A stretch of 64,000 nt of DNA from Nibrella saemangeumensis (lineage in GTDB: Bacteria > Bacteroidota > Bacteroidia > Cytophagales > Spirosomataceae): positions 1-64,000 of the forward strand of contig NZ_BAABHD010000023.1 of NCBI RefSeq assembly GCF_039541915.1, in the 5' to 3' direction. The position numbers and the translations under genes were made by a program. Positions 50,677-58,809 of the stretch are shown here, in pieces. The notes beneath the pieces are model-generated. The model saw nothing but the letters and a program-made list of their open reading frames with translations, ran no database searches and was not told the DNA's origin. Position 1 is the stretch's first letter; the number at the start of each line of letters is the position of its first letter.

Positions 50677-51609
50677 ATGGACTTTTTAGATGACATCCGC
50701 GGCATGAAGTTCTTCGACATGCACGCGCATATGAGTTCCCGCACCACCGACGATTACCAGGCCATGGCTGATGCCGGTATTGTGGCCGTTATTGAACCCG
50801 CCTTCTGGCTGGGACAACCCCGTACGGGTGTGGATTCATTTCGGGATTATTTTGCCAGCCTAGTCGGCTGGGAGCGTTTCCGGTCGTCGCAGTTTGGTAT
50901 CCGGCACTATTGCACCATTGGTCTGAACTCCAAAGAGTCAAATCAGGTAGAGCTGGCCGAGCAGGTAATGGAGATTCTACCCTTATTCATTTATAAAGAA
51001 GGCGTAGTCGGTGTGGGTGAAATTGGTTTCGATGACCAAACCCCCGCCGAAGAAAAGTATTACCGGGCGCAACTGGAACTGGCGAAGGAAGCCAACCTGC
51101 CGGTGCAGATTCACACGCCCCACCGCGATAAAAAACGGGGAACTACGCGCAGCATGGACATTGCCATTGAACACGGCCTTGACCCCGGCATGGTCATCGT
51201 GGACCATAACAACGAGGAGACGGTAAAAGAGGTACTCGACCGGGGATTCTGGGCCGGCTTTACCATTTACCCGTTCACCAAAATGGGTAACGAGCGAATG
51301 GTTGAGATCGTAAAACAGTACGGCAGCAACCGCATCATGGTCAACTCGGCCTGCGACTGGGGTATCAGCGACCCGCTGGCCGTACCGAAGACAGCCGCTT
51401 TGATGAAGCAAAAAGGTATCTCCGACCACGACATCCGCATGGTCACCTTCGAAAACGCCGTCACCGCCTTTGCCCAAAGCGGCCAACTCAGCCTCGAAGA
51501 ACTGGAGCAGCCTCTGACCATCGACCAGAGCCAGAAATTCAACGGCAGCACTATCCTCCGCGGTGGCCAAGCCCCAGGAATCGCGAAGGAGTCAATTACA
51601 ATACGCTAA
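50677..51609 (+). CDS. eboB: TatD-family metal-dependent hydrolase, EboB-like
   Basis: This 310-residue amidohydrolase-fold protein has metal-site motifs FDMHAHMSSR near residue 14, VGEIGFDDQ near residue 115, VQIHTPHRD near residue 145, VIVDHNNEE near residue 172 and NSACDWG near residue 227. It lacks the compact form of housekeeping TatD nucleases. The lineage with this spacing and an EAFW-like IEPAFWLGQPRTG segment matches EboB of the ebo cluster, and eboA is 2.7 kb upstream on the same strand. The ebo assignment is by resemblance and proximity; plain TatD hydrolase is the safe call. Confidence 0.75.
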   Translation: MDFLDDIRGMKFFDMHAHMSSRTTDDYQAMADAGIVAVIEPAFWLGQPRTGVDSFRDYFASLVGWERFRSSQFGIRHYCTIGLNSKESNQVELAEQVMEILPLFIYKEGVVGVGEIGFDDQTPAEEKYYRAQLELAKEANLPVQIHTPHRDKKRGTTRSMDIAIEHGLDPGMVIVDHNNEETVKEVLDRGFWAGFTIYPFTKMGNERMVEIVKQYGSNRIMVNSACDWGISDPLAVPKTAALMKQKGISDHDIRMVTFENAVTAFAQSGQLSLEELEQPLTIDQSQKFNGSTILRGGQAPGIAKESITIR

Positions 51610-51615
51610 CTTTTT

Positions 51616-51678
51616 AATTATTAATGATGAGTTATGAATGAGTTGATGCAGCCAATCATTCATCATTCTCTTATCATC
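51616..51678. repeat. Heptamer-phased inverted repeat (eboB-like / convergent gene)
   Basis: Nine 7-nt words in register (for example AATGATG, AATGAGT, then ATTCATC, ATTCTCT, TATCATC) form two partly complementary arms around a GCAGCC centre. The last word overlaps the TGA of the minus-strand gene at 51674. Pairing is imperfect. Confidence 0.6.
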
Positions 51679-52384
51679 CCGTTGCCCGCAGCGCAATCAG
51701 CTGCCGGGCAATGGGCAGCAGCGTCTCTTCGACCGGGTAACTGCGCCGGGCTTCCAGCATAAAGGTAGCCGGGTTGGGTAGATGGCGGTAGCGCCGGACC
51801 AGGTCCAGCTTCATGTGCTCGAACGTATGCCCCAGGCTTTTGCGGGTCTTCTCCAAAAACCGGAACTGCACAATGCGTCCGCCCGGTTCATTCTCATCAT
51901 ACAGCGTCAGGCAGAAGTAATACACCAGCGTTTCCGATTGGGTATTCCGGTGAATCAGCAAATAGCCTTCGTCGGGCCGGAGTGGCAATAGACCGATGGG
52001 TTCCAGTGTCAGTGACGCGGCAATACGCCGCCACAGATGCTGCCCTTCTGTCAGTGCCTCATGAAAACGCGGCAGGGCAAAATCCATAATAGCGTCTACT
52101 TCCGACAGGTACGCATCGTCCGTTACCTCAGTTTTATAGGTGATGGTGCGGGATTTGACGTCAATTCGGTCGACTTGTTTGGGAAAGGAGGCATTTAGCG
52201 TACCTTTGCACCGCCGAAAATGAAGACCTGCTTCGTAATGGCGACGAAGCTCCGGTAGATCAGGGCACAACTTCCGGTCAGAGAAGTTCTGCTTTACCGC
52301 TTGTAAGTATGCCATAACGACATATTTTTTGTATTCGGCATCAATCCATCCCTGCGTCAACCAGTCAGGCTGTAATTTTTTCAT
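51674..52384 (-). CDS. Conserved-type hypothetical protein, 236 aa
   Basis: This soluble, charged 236-residue protein has no signal peptide or membrane helix. Visible features are an N-terminal YKKYVVMAYLQAV helix, a segment LPELRRHYEAGLHFRR near residue 44, a TITYKTEV strand, and a middle part rich in acidic and aromatic residues. The ATG at 52384 is chosen over an upstream TTG. It is a single gene on the minus strand, divergent from groES. I do not recognise the family and can assign no function. Confidence 0.7.
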   Translation of the reverse strand: MKKLQPDWLTQGWIDAEYKKYVVMAYLQAVKQNFSDRKLCPDLPELRRHYEAGLHFRRCKGTLNASFPKQVDRIDVKSRTITYKTEVTDDAYLSEVDAIMDFALPRFHEALTEGQHLWRRIAASLTLEPIGLLPLRPDEGYLLIHRNTQSETLVYYFCLTLYDENEPGGRIVQFRFLEKTRKSLGHTFEHMKLDLVRRYRHLPNPATFMLEARRSYPVEETLLPIARQLIALRATG

Positions 52385-52555
52385 AACTGTCAATTAACGG
52401 TTGGGCTTTTTGGTTGTACCCGGATAATATACTTAAAAAATCACTATCTGCCAAATAGTGTTTGCCGTTTCAGAGCCATTGGCTAAGATTCAGCATATCC
52501 GACCAGCCCAGACTCCCATCCTGAAAATTTGGCAGAGTATGACAGATTACGTGAA

Positions 52556-52573
52556 TTGGCACAATAGTTGGCA
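52556..52573 (+). promoter_or_regulatory. Possible sigma-54-like element upstream of groES
   Basis: TTGGCAC at 52556-52562 and TTGGCA at 52568-52573 resemble the -24/-12 consensus TTGGCAC-N5-TTGC, with G in place of the C of the -12 GC. The element lies 63 bp before the groES ATG. No CIRCE inverted repeat was found. Confidence 0.3.
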
Positions 52574-52635
52574 AGCGGGGAAGTGGAAACGTTAGCACGT
52601 AACATATTCATTTTTAACCTTAATCAATCACAATT

Positions 52636-52932
52636 ATGACTACAGCAACGGAAAGCGTGACAGTGAACGTGAGACCGCTGGCTGACCGGGTACTGGTAGA
52701 ACCGGCCCCGGCTGAAGAAAAAACCGCGTTTGGTATTATCATTCCTGACACAGCGAAAGAAAAGCCGCAGCGTGGAACGGTAGTAGCCATTGGTACTGGC
52801 AAGAAAGACGAGCCCCTGACGGTTAAGGTGGGCGATACCGTACTGTATGGCAAATATGCCGGAACGGAAATCACTGTTGAAGGCAGAGAGTACCTGATCA
52901 TGCGTGAGTCGGATATCTTCGCGATTATCTAA
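52636..52932 (+). CDS. groES: Co-chaperonin GroES
   Basis: This 98-residue lid of the GroEL chamber shows VRPLADRVLVEPAPAEEKTAFGI with its mobile loop and Gly-Ile-Ile tip near residues 25-37, then RGTVVAIGTGK and VLYGKYAGTEI. The length fits the family. It is first in the groES-groEL operon, 97 bp upstream of groEL; regulation by heat is expected but only a weak sigma-54-like site was seen upstream. Confidence 0.97.
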   Translation: MTTATESVTVNVRPLADRVLVEPAPAEEKTAFGIIIPDTAKEKPQRGTVVAIGTGKKDEPLTVKVGDTVLYGKYAGTEITVEGREYLIMRESDIFAII

Positions 52933-53029
52933 TTGCCGGCAGGTATCTGAAAACGTGATGTAGCGTTTTCACTGGCTTCGGCCATCCGATTCTGACGTTT
53001 TTCAGTAACATTTTAATTTCCCTACAACT

Positions 53030-54667
53030 ATGCCTAAAAGAATATTTTTCGATACGGACGCCCGTGAGAAAGTAAAGAAGGGTGTTGATACCCTGGCTGA
53101 CGCCGTAAAAGTTACGCTGGGTCCTAAAGGCCGTAACGTTATCCTCGACAAGAAATTTGGTTCACCGGCCATCACCAAAGATGGTGTCACCGTAGCTAAA
53201 GAAATCGAACTGAAGGACGCCATGGAGAACATGGGTGCTCAGTTGGTGAAAGAAGTTGCTTCCAAGACGGCCGACCAGGCTGGTGACGGTACTACTACCG
53301 CTACTGTACTGGCGCAGGCTATCTACTCAATCGGTGTAAAGAACGTAGCTGCCGGTGCCAACCCGATGGACCTGAAGCGCGGTATTGACAAAGCCGTACA
53401 CGCTGTTGTAGCGAACCTGTCTGAGCAGGCGCAGACCGTTGGCGACGACTTCGGCAAAATCACCCAGGTGGCTACCATCTCCGCTAACTACGACGAGGAA
53501 ATCGGTACCATGATTGCCGAGGCCATGAAGAAAGTCGGCAAAGAAGGCGTTATCACGGTAGAAGAAGCCCGTGGTACCGAAACCGAAGTGAAGACCGTAG
53601 AAGGTATGCAGTTTGACCGCGGTTACCTGTCTCCGTACTTCGTTACGAACACGGAGAAAATGGAAGCCGAACTGGATCGTCCGTTCATTCTGATCTCTGA
53701 GAAGAAAGTTTCTTCCATGAAGGAACTGCTGCCCGTACTGGAGCAGGTTGCTCAGACTGGTCGTCCGTTGCTGATCATCGCCGAAGATGTAGATGGTGAG
53801 GCTCTGGCTACGCTGGTTGTTAACAAGATCCGTGGTGCCCTGAAAGTAGCGGCCGTAAAGGCTCCTGGTTTCGGTGACCGTCGGAAAGCCATGCTGGAAG
53901 ACATTGCCATTCTGACCGGTGGTCAGGTGATCAGCGAGGAGCGCGGCTTCAAACTGGAGAACGCTTCCATCGAGTACCTGGGTCAGGCCGAGAAGATCAT
54001 CATCGACAAGGACAACACGACCATCGTAAACGGTATCGGCCATAAGGAAGACATCCAGGGCCGGGTGAACCAGATCAAAGCACAGATCGAGAACACAACG
54101 TCTGACTACGATCGCGAGAAGCTGCAGGAGCGTCTGGCGAAACTGTCAGGTGGTGTTGCCATCCTGTACATCGGTGCTGCCACTGAAGTAGAAATGAAGG
54201 AGAAGAAAGACCGCGTTGACGATGCATTGCACGCAACCCGCGCTGCCGTTGAAGAAGGCATCGTGACGGGCGGTGGTGTAGCGCTGATCCGTGCCACGTC
54301 TGCTCTGGAAGGTCTGAAAGGCATCAACGAAGACGAAACGACGGGTATGAACATCATCCGCGTTGCTCTGGAGTCTCCGCTGCGTACGATCGTAGCCAAC
54401 GCCGGTGGCGAAGGTTCAGTCGTCATCAACAAGGTGAAAGAAGGTCAGGGTGGCTACGGTTACAACGCCAAGACTGATACCTACGAAGACCTGTTTGCGG
54501 CTGGCGTAATTGACCCGAAGAAGGTAACTCGTCTGGCGCTGGAAAATGCGGCTTCAATCGCTGGTCTGCTGCTCACAACTGAGTGTCTGATCGCCGATGA
54601 GCCGGAAGAAGATAAAGGTGGCGCTGGTGCAGGTATGCACGGTGGCGGCATGGGTGGCATGATGTAA
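53030..54667 (+). CDS. groEL: Chaperonin GroEL
   Basis: This 545-residue Hsp60 forms the two-ring folding chamber. It carries TLGPKGRNVILDK near residue 24, the ATP-binding GDGTTTATVLAQAI near residue 85, GGGVALIRA near residue 415 and the Gly/Met-rich C-terminal tail (GGGMGGMM). The residue count fits the family. Base use is visibly that of a highly expressed gene (many GGT, CGT and GCT codons compared with its neighbours). A strong terminator follows at 54691. Confidence 0.98.
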   Translation: MPKRIFFDTDAREKVKKGVDTLADAVKVTLGPKGRNVILDKKFGSPAITKDGVTVAKEIELKDAMENMGAQLVKEVASKTADQAGDGTTTATVLAQAIYSIGVKNVAAGANPMDLKRGIDKAVHAVVANLSEQAQTVGDDFGKITQVATISANYDEEIGTMIAEAMKKVGKEGVITVEEARGTETEVKTVEGMQFDRGYLSPYFVTNTEKMEAELDRPFILISEKKVSSMKELLPVLEQVAQTGRPLLIIAEDVDGEALATLVVNKIRGALKVAAVKAPGFGDRRKAMLEDIAILTGGQVISEERGFKLENASIEYLGQAEKIIIDKDNTTIVNGIGHKEDIQGRVNQIKAQIENTTSDYDREKLQERLAKLSGGVAILYIGAATEVEMKEKKDRVDDALHATRAAVEEGIVTGGGVALIRATSALEGLKGINEDETTGMNIIRVALESPLRTIVANAGGEGSVVINKVKEGQGGYGYNAKTDTYEDLFAAGVIDPKKVTRLALENAASIAGLLLTTECLIADEPEEDKGGAGAGMHGGGMGGMM

Positions 54668-54992
54668 TTATCAGTCGGCCCAATACAAATAAGAAAGCCC
54701 CCGAAATTCGGGGGCTTTCTTATTTTAGTACCATAAACTATGTAGCTACATTAGTAAGCCTACATACCATAAAAACGAAAAAGCCAAGCGAGACACTCTC
54801 TTGGCTTTCTGATTTACTCAACGTTATGAAAAACTTTTCTTTTCGACGCAATAATAAAACAAAAGCTACATTAAAATGTTTCCCGCTCGCTATTTTTTTT
54901 TAACGACAAAGACAATACAATGACTATCAGCAGCTTATAAGTCATTAAATTTTCATTAATGCATTTATCATGTTTAAGGGCCTATCGTAAAA
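54668..54992. other. Intergenic region after groEL, no gene
   Basis: These 325 bp hold the groEL terminator and, at 54780-54808, a second hairpin AAAGCCAAG/CTTGGCTTT with only weak T-tracts. The rest is A+T-rich with no open frame of note. It ends at the stop of the convergent lolD gene. Confidence 0.5.
54691..54727 (+). terminator. Terminator after groEL
   Basis: The 13-bp stem AAGAAAGCCCCCG/CGGGGGCTTTCTT with an AAATT loop is followed by ATTTTAG. Confidence 0.93.
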
Positions 54993-55676
54993 TTACTCAG
55001 TAGGGAACTGGTCATCGGCCTCAATCTGTCCATCCCTGATAGTCAGCATGCGGTCGGCCAACTCGGCTAGGTGCTCGTTATGGGTCACGATGACAAACGT
55101 CTGCCCAAAATCTTGTCTTAGGTCAAAAAATAGTTTGTGCAGTTCTTCGGCATTCCGGGAGTCGAGGTTACCGCTGGGCTCATCGGCAAACACAATGGCC
55201 GGCTGGTTGATAAGTGCCCTGGCTACAGCTGTTCGCTGCTGTTCCCCGCCCGACATCTGCGACGGCAAATGGTCCAACCGTTCGGTTAAGCCCAGCGTAT
55301 TGAGCAAGGCACTGGCCCGCTCCCGTACCTCACGCTCGTTACGGCCGGCAATGAACCCGGGCAGGCACACATTCTCCAGCGCCGTAAACTCAGGCAGGAG
55401 GTTATGAAACTGAAACACAAAGCCGATACGCTCGTTCCTGAACTTAGCCAGTTGCCGGTCATTGAGTCCGAACACATCCTGTCCGGCCAGTTGAACCTGT
55501 CCTTCATCGGGTCGGTCCAGCGTGCCCAGAATGTGCAGCAACGTGCTTTTCCCCGCCCCGGACGCACCCACAATGGAAACAATTTCACCCGAATAAATGG
55601 CCAGATCGATTCCCCTCAACACCGGAAGATTTCCGTACGAACGACGCAGATTCGCAGCCTGCAGCAGTACACTCAT
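54993..55676 (-). CDS. lolD: Lipoprotein-releasing ABC ATPase LolD-like
   Basis: This 227-residue ATPase has Walker A GASGAGKST at residues 37-45, a Q-loop, the signature MSGGEQQR near residue 140, and Walker B VFADEPSGNLDS, with the short length and family pattern of LolD/MacB-type ATPases. It should drive the LolC/E-like permease to release lipoproteins from the inner membrane. The permease gene nearest is at 6971-8182. An antimicrobial-peptide MacB-type role is an alternative. A heptamer-repeat hairpin lies 10 bp upstream of its ATG. Confidence 0.88.
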   Translation of the reverse strand: MSVLLQAANLRRSYGNLPVLRGIDLAIYSGEIVSIVGASGAGKSTLLHILGTLDRPDEGQVQLAGQDVFGLNDRQLAKFRNERIGFVFQFHNLLPEFTALENVCLPGFIAGRNEREVRERASALLNTLGLTERLDHLPSQMSGGEQQRTAVARALINQPAIVFADEPSGNLDSRNAEELHKLFFDLRQDFGQTFVIVTHNEHLAELADRMLTIRDGQIEADDQFPTE

Positions 55677-55686
55677 TTAGTAAATC

Positions 55687-55749
55687 GTTTCAGGTTTCAA
55701 GCTCCAGGTTTCAGCCGGACGGCCCGGCTGAAACAAAACTTCAAACGAG
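55687..55749. repeat. Heptamer-phased inverted repeat between divergent lolD and sucC
   Basis: Nine 7-nt words keep one phase (GTTTCAG, GTTTCAA, GCTCCAG, GTTTCAG, then a CCGG-centre, then TGAAACA, AAACTTC and AAACGAG). The inner part forms a strong hairpin (GTTTCAGCCGG with CCGGCTGAAAC). Both flanking genes start here, so it cannot be a simple 3'-end terminator. Confidence 0.8.
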
Positions 55750-55816
55750 TTTTAAGAATAATTCGCTAATTTGCCGCCCAAATTTACTGTTTTCACCATT
55801 CGTTGTTGCATTCGTC

Positions 55817-57040
55817 ATGAATATACACGAGTACCAGGGTAAAGAAATACTGAAGCGTTACGGCGTCCGCATCCAGGAAGGTATTGTGGCCGAATCACCC
55901 GAAAAAGCGGTTGAAGCCGCCAAGCAGATGATGGCCCAGACGGGTTCAAAGTTTGTGGTTGTTAAGTCACAAATCCATGCCGGCGGCCGCGGTAAGGGTA
56001 AAATCAGGGGCACCGAGCAACGGGGCGTTCAGGTGGCAAAGTCCGTCGATGAGGTACGCGACATTGCCAAAAACATCATCGGCAACGTGCTGATAACGCA
56101 CCAGACCGGCCCCGAGGGCAAAAAAGTCAACAAGGTGCTGGTTGCCCAGGATGTATACTATCCGGGAGCCGCTGAGCCGAAGGAGTTTTACATCAGTATC
56201 CTGCTCGACCGGACGAAAGCCTGCAACGTCATTATGGCCAGCACCGAAGGCGGTATGGACATTGAGGAGGTAGCCGCCCACACTCCCGAAAAAATCATTA
56301 AAGAATGGATCGATCCGGCGGTCGGTCTGCAATCATTCCAGGCCCGTAAAATCGCGTTTGCACTGGGTCTGGAGGGCGATGCTTTTAAAGAAATGGTCAA
56401 GTTTGTATCCGCGTTGTACAAAGCGTACGTGGATATTGATGCCTCAATGTTTGAGATCAATCCGGTGCTGAAAACGTCGGATAACAAGATACTGGCCGTT
56501 GACGCGAAGGTAAACCTCGACGACAACGCGCTGTACCGTCACCCGGACATCGCGAACCTGCGCGACCTGAACGAAGAGGACCCGCTTGAAGTTGAAGCCA
56601 CCTCGTTCGACCTGAATTACGTAAAACTCGATGGTAACGTAGGCTGTATGGTAAACGGTGCCGGTCTGGCGATGGCAACCATGGATATCATTAAACTGTC
56701 GGGTGGTGAGCCGGCCAACTTCCTGGACGTAGGAGGTGGGGCTAACGCTAAAACGGTTGAAGCCGGTTTCCGGATCATCCTGAAAGACCCGAACGTAAAG
56801 GCTATCCTGATAAACATCTTCGGGGGTATTGTTCGCTGCGACCGTGTAGCAACGGGTGTGGTAGAAGCGTACAAGGCCATCGGTGATATTCCAGTGCCCA
56901 TTATCGTCCGCCTGCAGGGAACCAATGCTGAAGAAGGAGCCCGCATTATCGACGAATCCGGCCTGAAAGTATACTCGGCCGTTCAGCTGAAAGATGCAGC
57001 CGCTAAAGTGAGCCAGGTGCTCGAAGAGGTAGGGGCTTAA
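55817..57040 (+). CDS. sucC: Succinate--CoA ligase [ADP-forming] subunit beta
   Basis: This 407-residue beta subunit of the TCA-cycle enzyme interconverts succinyl-CoA and succinate with ATP or GTP. It starts MNIHEYQGKEILKRYGV, has an ATP-grasp domain (SQIHAGGRGKG near residue 54), and GCMVNGAGLAMATMD near residue 277 with GGAN and NIFGGIVRCD after. The length is slightly over the usual 385-400. The alpha subunit gene sucD is not adjacent, as often seen in Bacteroidota. Ends 6 bp before the largest heptamer hairpin. Confidence 0.97.
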   Translation: MNIHEYQGKEILKRYGVRIQEGIVAESPEKAVEAAKQMMAQTGSKFVVVKSQIHAGGRGKGKIRGTEQRGVQVAKSVDEVRDIAKNIIGNVLITHQTGPEGKKVNKVLVAQDVYYPGAAEPKEFYISILLDRTKACNVIMASTEGGMDIEEVAAHTPEKIIKEWIDPAVGLQSFQARKIAFALGLEGDAFKEMVKFVSALYKAYVDIDASMFEINPVLKTSDNKILAVDAKVNLDDNALYRHPDIANLRDLNEEDPLEVEATSFDLNYVKLDGNVGCMVNGAGLAMATMDIIKLSGGEPANFLDVGGGANAKTVEAGFRIILKDPNVKAILINIFGGIVRCDRVATGVVEAYKAIGDIPVPIIVRLQGTNAEEGARIIDESGLKVYSAVQLKDAAAKVSQVLEEVGA

Positions 57041-57044
57041 TTAT

Positions 57045-57127
57045 AAGGTTTCAGGTCCCAGGTTTCATGTTCAAAGTTGTTCAACAGCGCAACTTTGAAC
57101 ATGAAACCTGGGACCTGAAACTTTTTT
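57045..57127. repeat. Heptamer-phased inverted repeat with 32-bp stem (sucC / M48)
   Basis: Eleven 7-nt words in one phase (AGGTTTC, AGGTCCC, AGGTTTC, ATGTTCA and so on) form a near-perfect hairpin. About 32 bp of the left arm (from 57048) match the right arm to 57121, and the loop is about ten bases. Six T follow directly, ending in the stop codon of the M48 gene. It doubles as a terminator for sucC. Confidence 0.9.
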
Positions 57128-57974
57128 ACCGGCTTGTGTACGTTTGTCCCCGGCGTTGGTTATAGTACTTCAGCGCTTCCGGCATCATTTTCTGCAGGTT
57201 GCTGATCCGACGCTGGTCAGACGGGTGCGTTGACAAAAATTCAGGTGGTTTCCGGCGCGAGCCCCCCGCTTTGGACATACGAGACCAGAAGTTCACGGCT
57301 TCGCGGGGATCGTACCCGGCCATAGCCATAAAAATTAACCCTAGTTTATCGGCTTCTGTTTCCTGCGCCCGGCTGTGTGGCAGCCCCCGGCCCAGTTGAT
57401 AACCGATTGGCAACGCAGCGCCCACTGCCTGAAGCAACAATGCTCTTGTTTCACGCGGTCTGCTCTGAGCCACTGCCCCTAAAGCGGCCTGACCACCCTG
57501 AATCAGACCACTGGCCAGCAGCCCCTCGCTCATCCGCTCGTTACCGTGTTCAGCAATCGCGTGGGAAATCTCGTGGCCCATCACGGCTGCTACCCCGGCT
57601 TCGTTCTGCGTATACGGTATAATTCCGGTGTAAAAGGCGACTTTACCTCCCGGCATAGCCCAGGCATTAACCTGCGGACTTTTAATCAGCGTAAACTCCC
57701 ATTGAAAACCACTTAACCGATTGCCAAAATTGTTAGCGGTCAGATAACTTTCCATTGCCTGACGTAAACGCCCGCCGACCCGACGAACCATTTCGGCCTG
57801 GGATCCGCTCCGTACTACATTACTGGTATCCAGAACCTGACGGTAACTGGTAAAAGCAAGCGGTAATAACTGTTCGTTCGGAATTAGTTTCAACTGCCTC
57901 CGATTCGACAGAGGTACCCGTTGGCAGGCAACCGCCATGGCTACTACCAACATCACTATCATCGCTCTGTTCAT
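57126..57974 (-). CDS. M48 family metallopeptidase, lipoprotein
   Basis: This 282-residue protein has a lipobox AVAC (Cys at residue 17), then a soluble M48 domain with the zinc site HEISH at residues 134-138 and the third ligand Glu in TEADKLG near residue 207. It lacks the membrane helices of HtpX. A STHP segment near residue 250 marks the end of the catalytic core. Relatives (LoiP/BepA-like) degrade or assemble outer-membrane proteins in the periplasm. Own transcript, divergent from the FAH-family gene. Confidence 0.92.
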   Translation of the reverse strand: MNRAMIVMLVVAMAVACQRVPLSNRRQLKLIPNEQLLPLAFTSYRQVLDTSNVVRSGSQAEMVRRVGGRLRQAMESYLTANNFGNRLSGFQWEFTLIKSPQVNAWAMPGGKVAFYTGIIPYTQNEAGVAAVMGHEISHAIAEHGNERMSEGLLASGLIQGGQAALGAVAQSRPRETRALLLQAVGAALPIGYQLGRGLPHSRAQETEADKLGLIFMAMAGYDPREAVNFWSRMSKAGGSRRKPPEFLSTHPSDQRRISNLQKMMPEALKYYNQRRGQTYTSR

Positions 57975-58155
57975 TGCCTGTTGATTTATTTGACTTATAA
58001 AATGGTCCAGTTACTAACCTGGACGTCAATTCAGTACTATTTAGACGGTTAACCGGGCCGGATTGTTTGATTTTTTTAACGGCGGGTGCGGTTGAGCCAT
58101 CATTACTCCTTAGATTTGCGCCACAACCGCAGGTTTAACAAAGCCCCCTGAACGA

Positions 58156-58767
58156 ATGAAAATCATTGCCGTCGGACGCAATTACGCAGAGCATATAAAG
58201 GAACTCAACAACGAACAACCGGACGACCCGGTTATCTTTACCAAGCCCGAAACGGCTATCCTCCGCAACAATGAACCGTTCTACTACCCCGACTTTTCAT
58301 CCGACGTGCATCATGAAGTAGAGGTACTGGTCCGTATCAGCCGCACCGGCAAGAATATTGAAGAAAAGTTTGCCAACAAATACTACGACGAGATTGGTAT
58401 TGGCATTGATTTTACCGCCCGCGACCTGCAAACCAAACTGAAAACAAAGGGGCTGCCCTGGGATTTAGCAAAAGGATTTAATGGTTCAGCCCCTATTTCT
58501 TCGTTTATACCCAAAAGCGAGTTTGCCGATTTGCAAAATCTTAATTTCCGGCTTGATGTGAATGGGGAGACCCGGCAACAGGGGAATACCTCAATGATGC
58601 TGTTCCGTATCAATTACCTGATCGCCTTTGTTTCGCGGTATTTTCTTCTGCAGCAGGGCGATATTCTGTTCACCGGCACGCCTAAAGGCGTTGGTCCGGT
58701 GCAGGTAGGTGATCGGCTCACGGCTTATCTGGAAGACCGTAATATGCTGGAATTTGACATTAAGTAA
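58156..58767 (+). CDS. Fumarylacetoacetate hydrolase-family protein
   Basis: This 203-residue protein is a minimal FAH domain. It starts KIIAVGRNYAEHIKEL; metal ligands are at Glu in VHHEVEVLVRI near residue 53, and the domain continues through DFTARDLQTKLKTKG, PWDLAKGFNGSAPI and the final GDILFTGTPKGVGPV. Members cleave or decarboxylate beta-diketo acids (acylpyruvase/oxaloacetate decarboxylase-type). The small size suggests acylpyruvase-like activity; the substrate is unknown. A -7-like TAGATTTG lies at 58111-58118. The M23 gene follows with a 42-bp gap, perhaps in the same transcript. Confidence 0.9.
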   Translation: MKIIAVGRNYAEHIKELNNEQPDDPVIFTKPETAILRNNEPFYYPDFSSDVHHEVEVLVRISRTGKNIEEKFANKYYDEIGIGIDFTARDLQTKLKTKGLPWDLAKGFNGSAPISSFIPKSEFADLQNLNFRLDVNGETRQQGNTSMMLFRINYLIAFVSRYFLLQQGDILFTGTPKGVGPVQVGDRLTAYLEDRNMLEFDIK

Positions 58768-58809
58768 ACGGTTATACCGCCAGGATGGGTTGAATCGTGT
58801 GTCTCAGGT

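Noticed and set aside
52394..52635. CIRCE operator before groES
   Set aside because: No TTAGCACTC-N9-GAGTGCTAA-like repeat is present; only GTTAGCACGT occurs once.
54780..54808. Second terminator or small RNA after groEL
   Set aside because: The hairpin is moderate with weak T-tracts and no promoter; noted inside the intergenic entry only.
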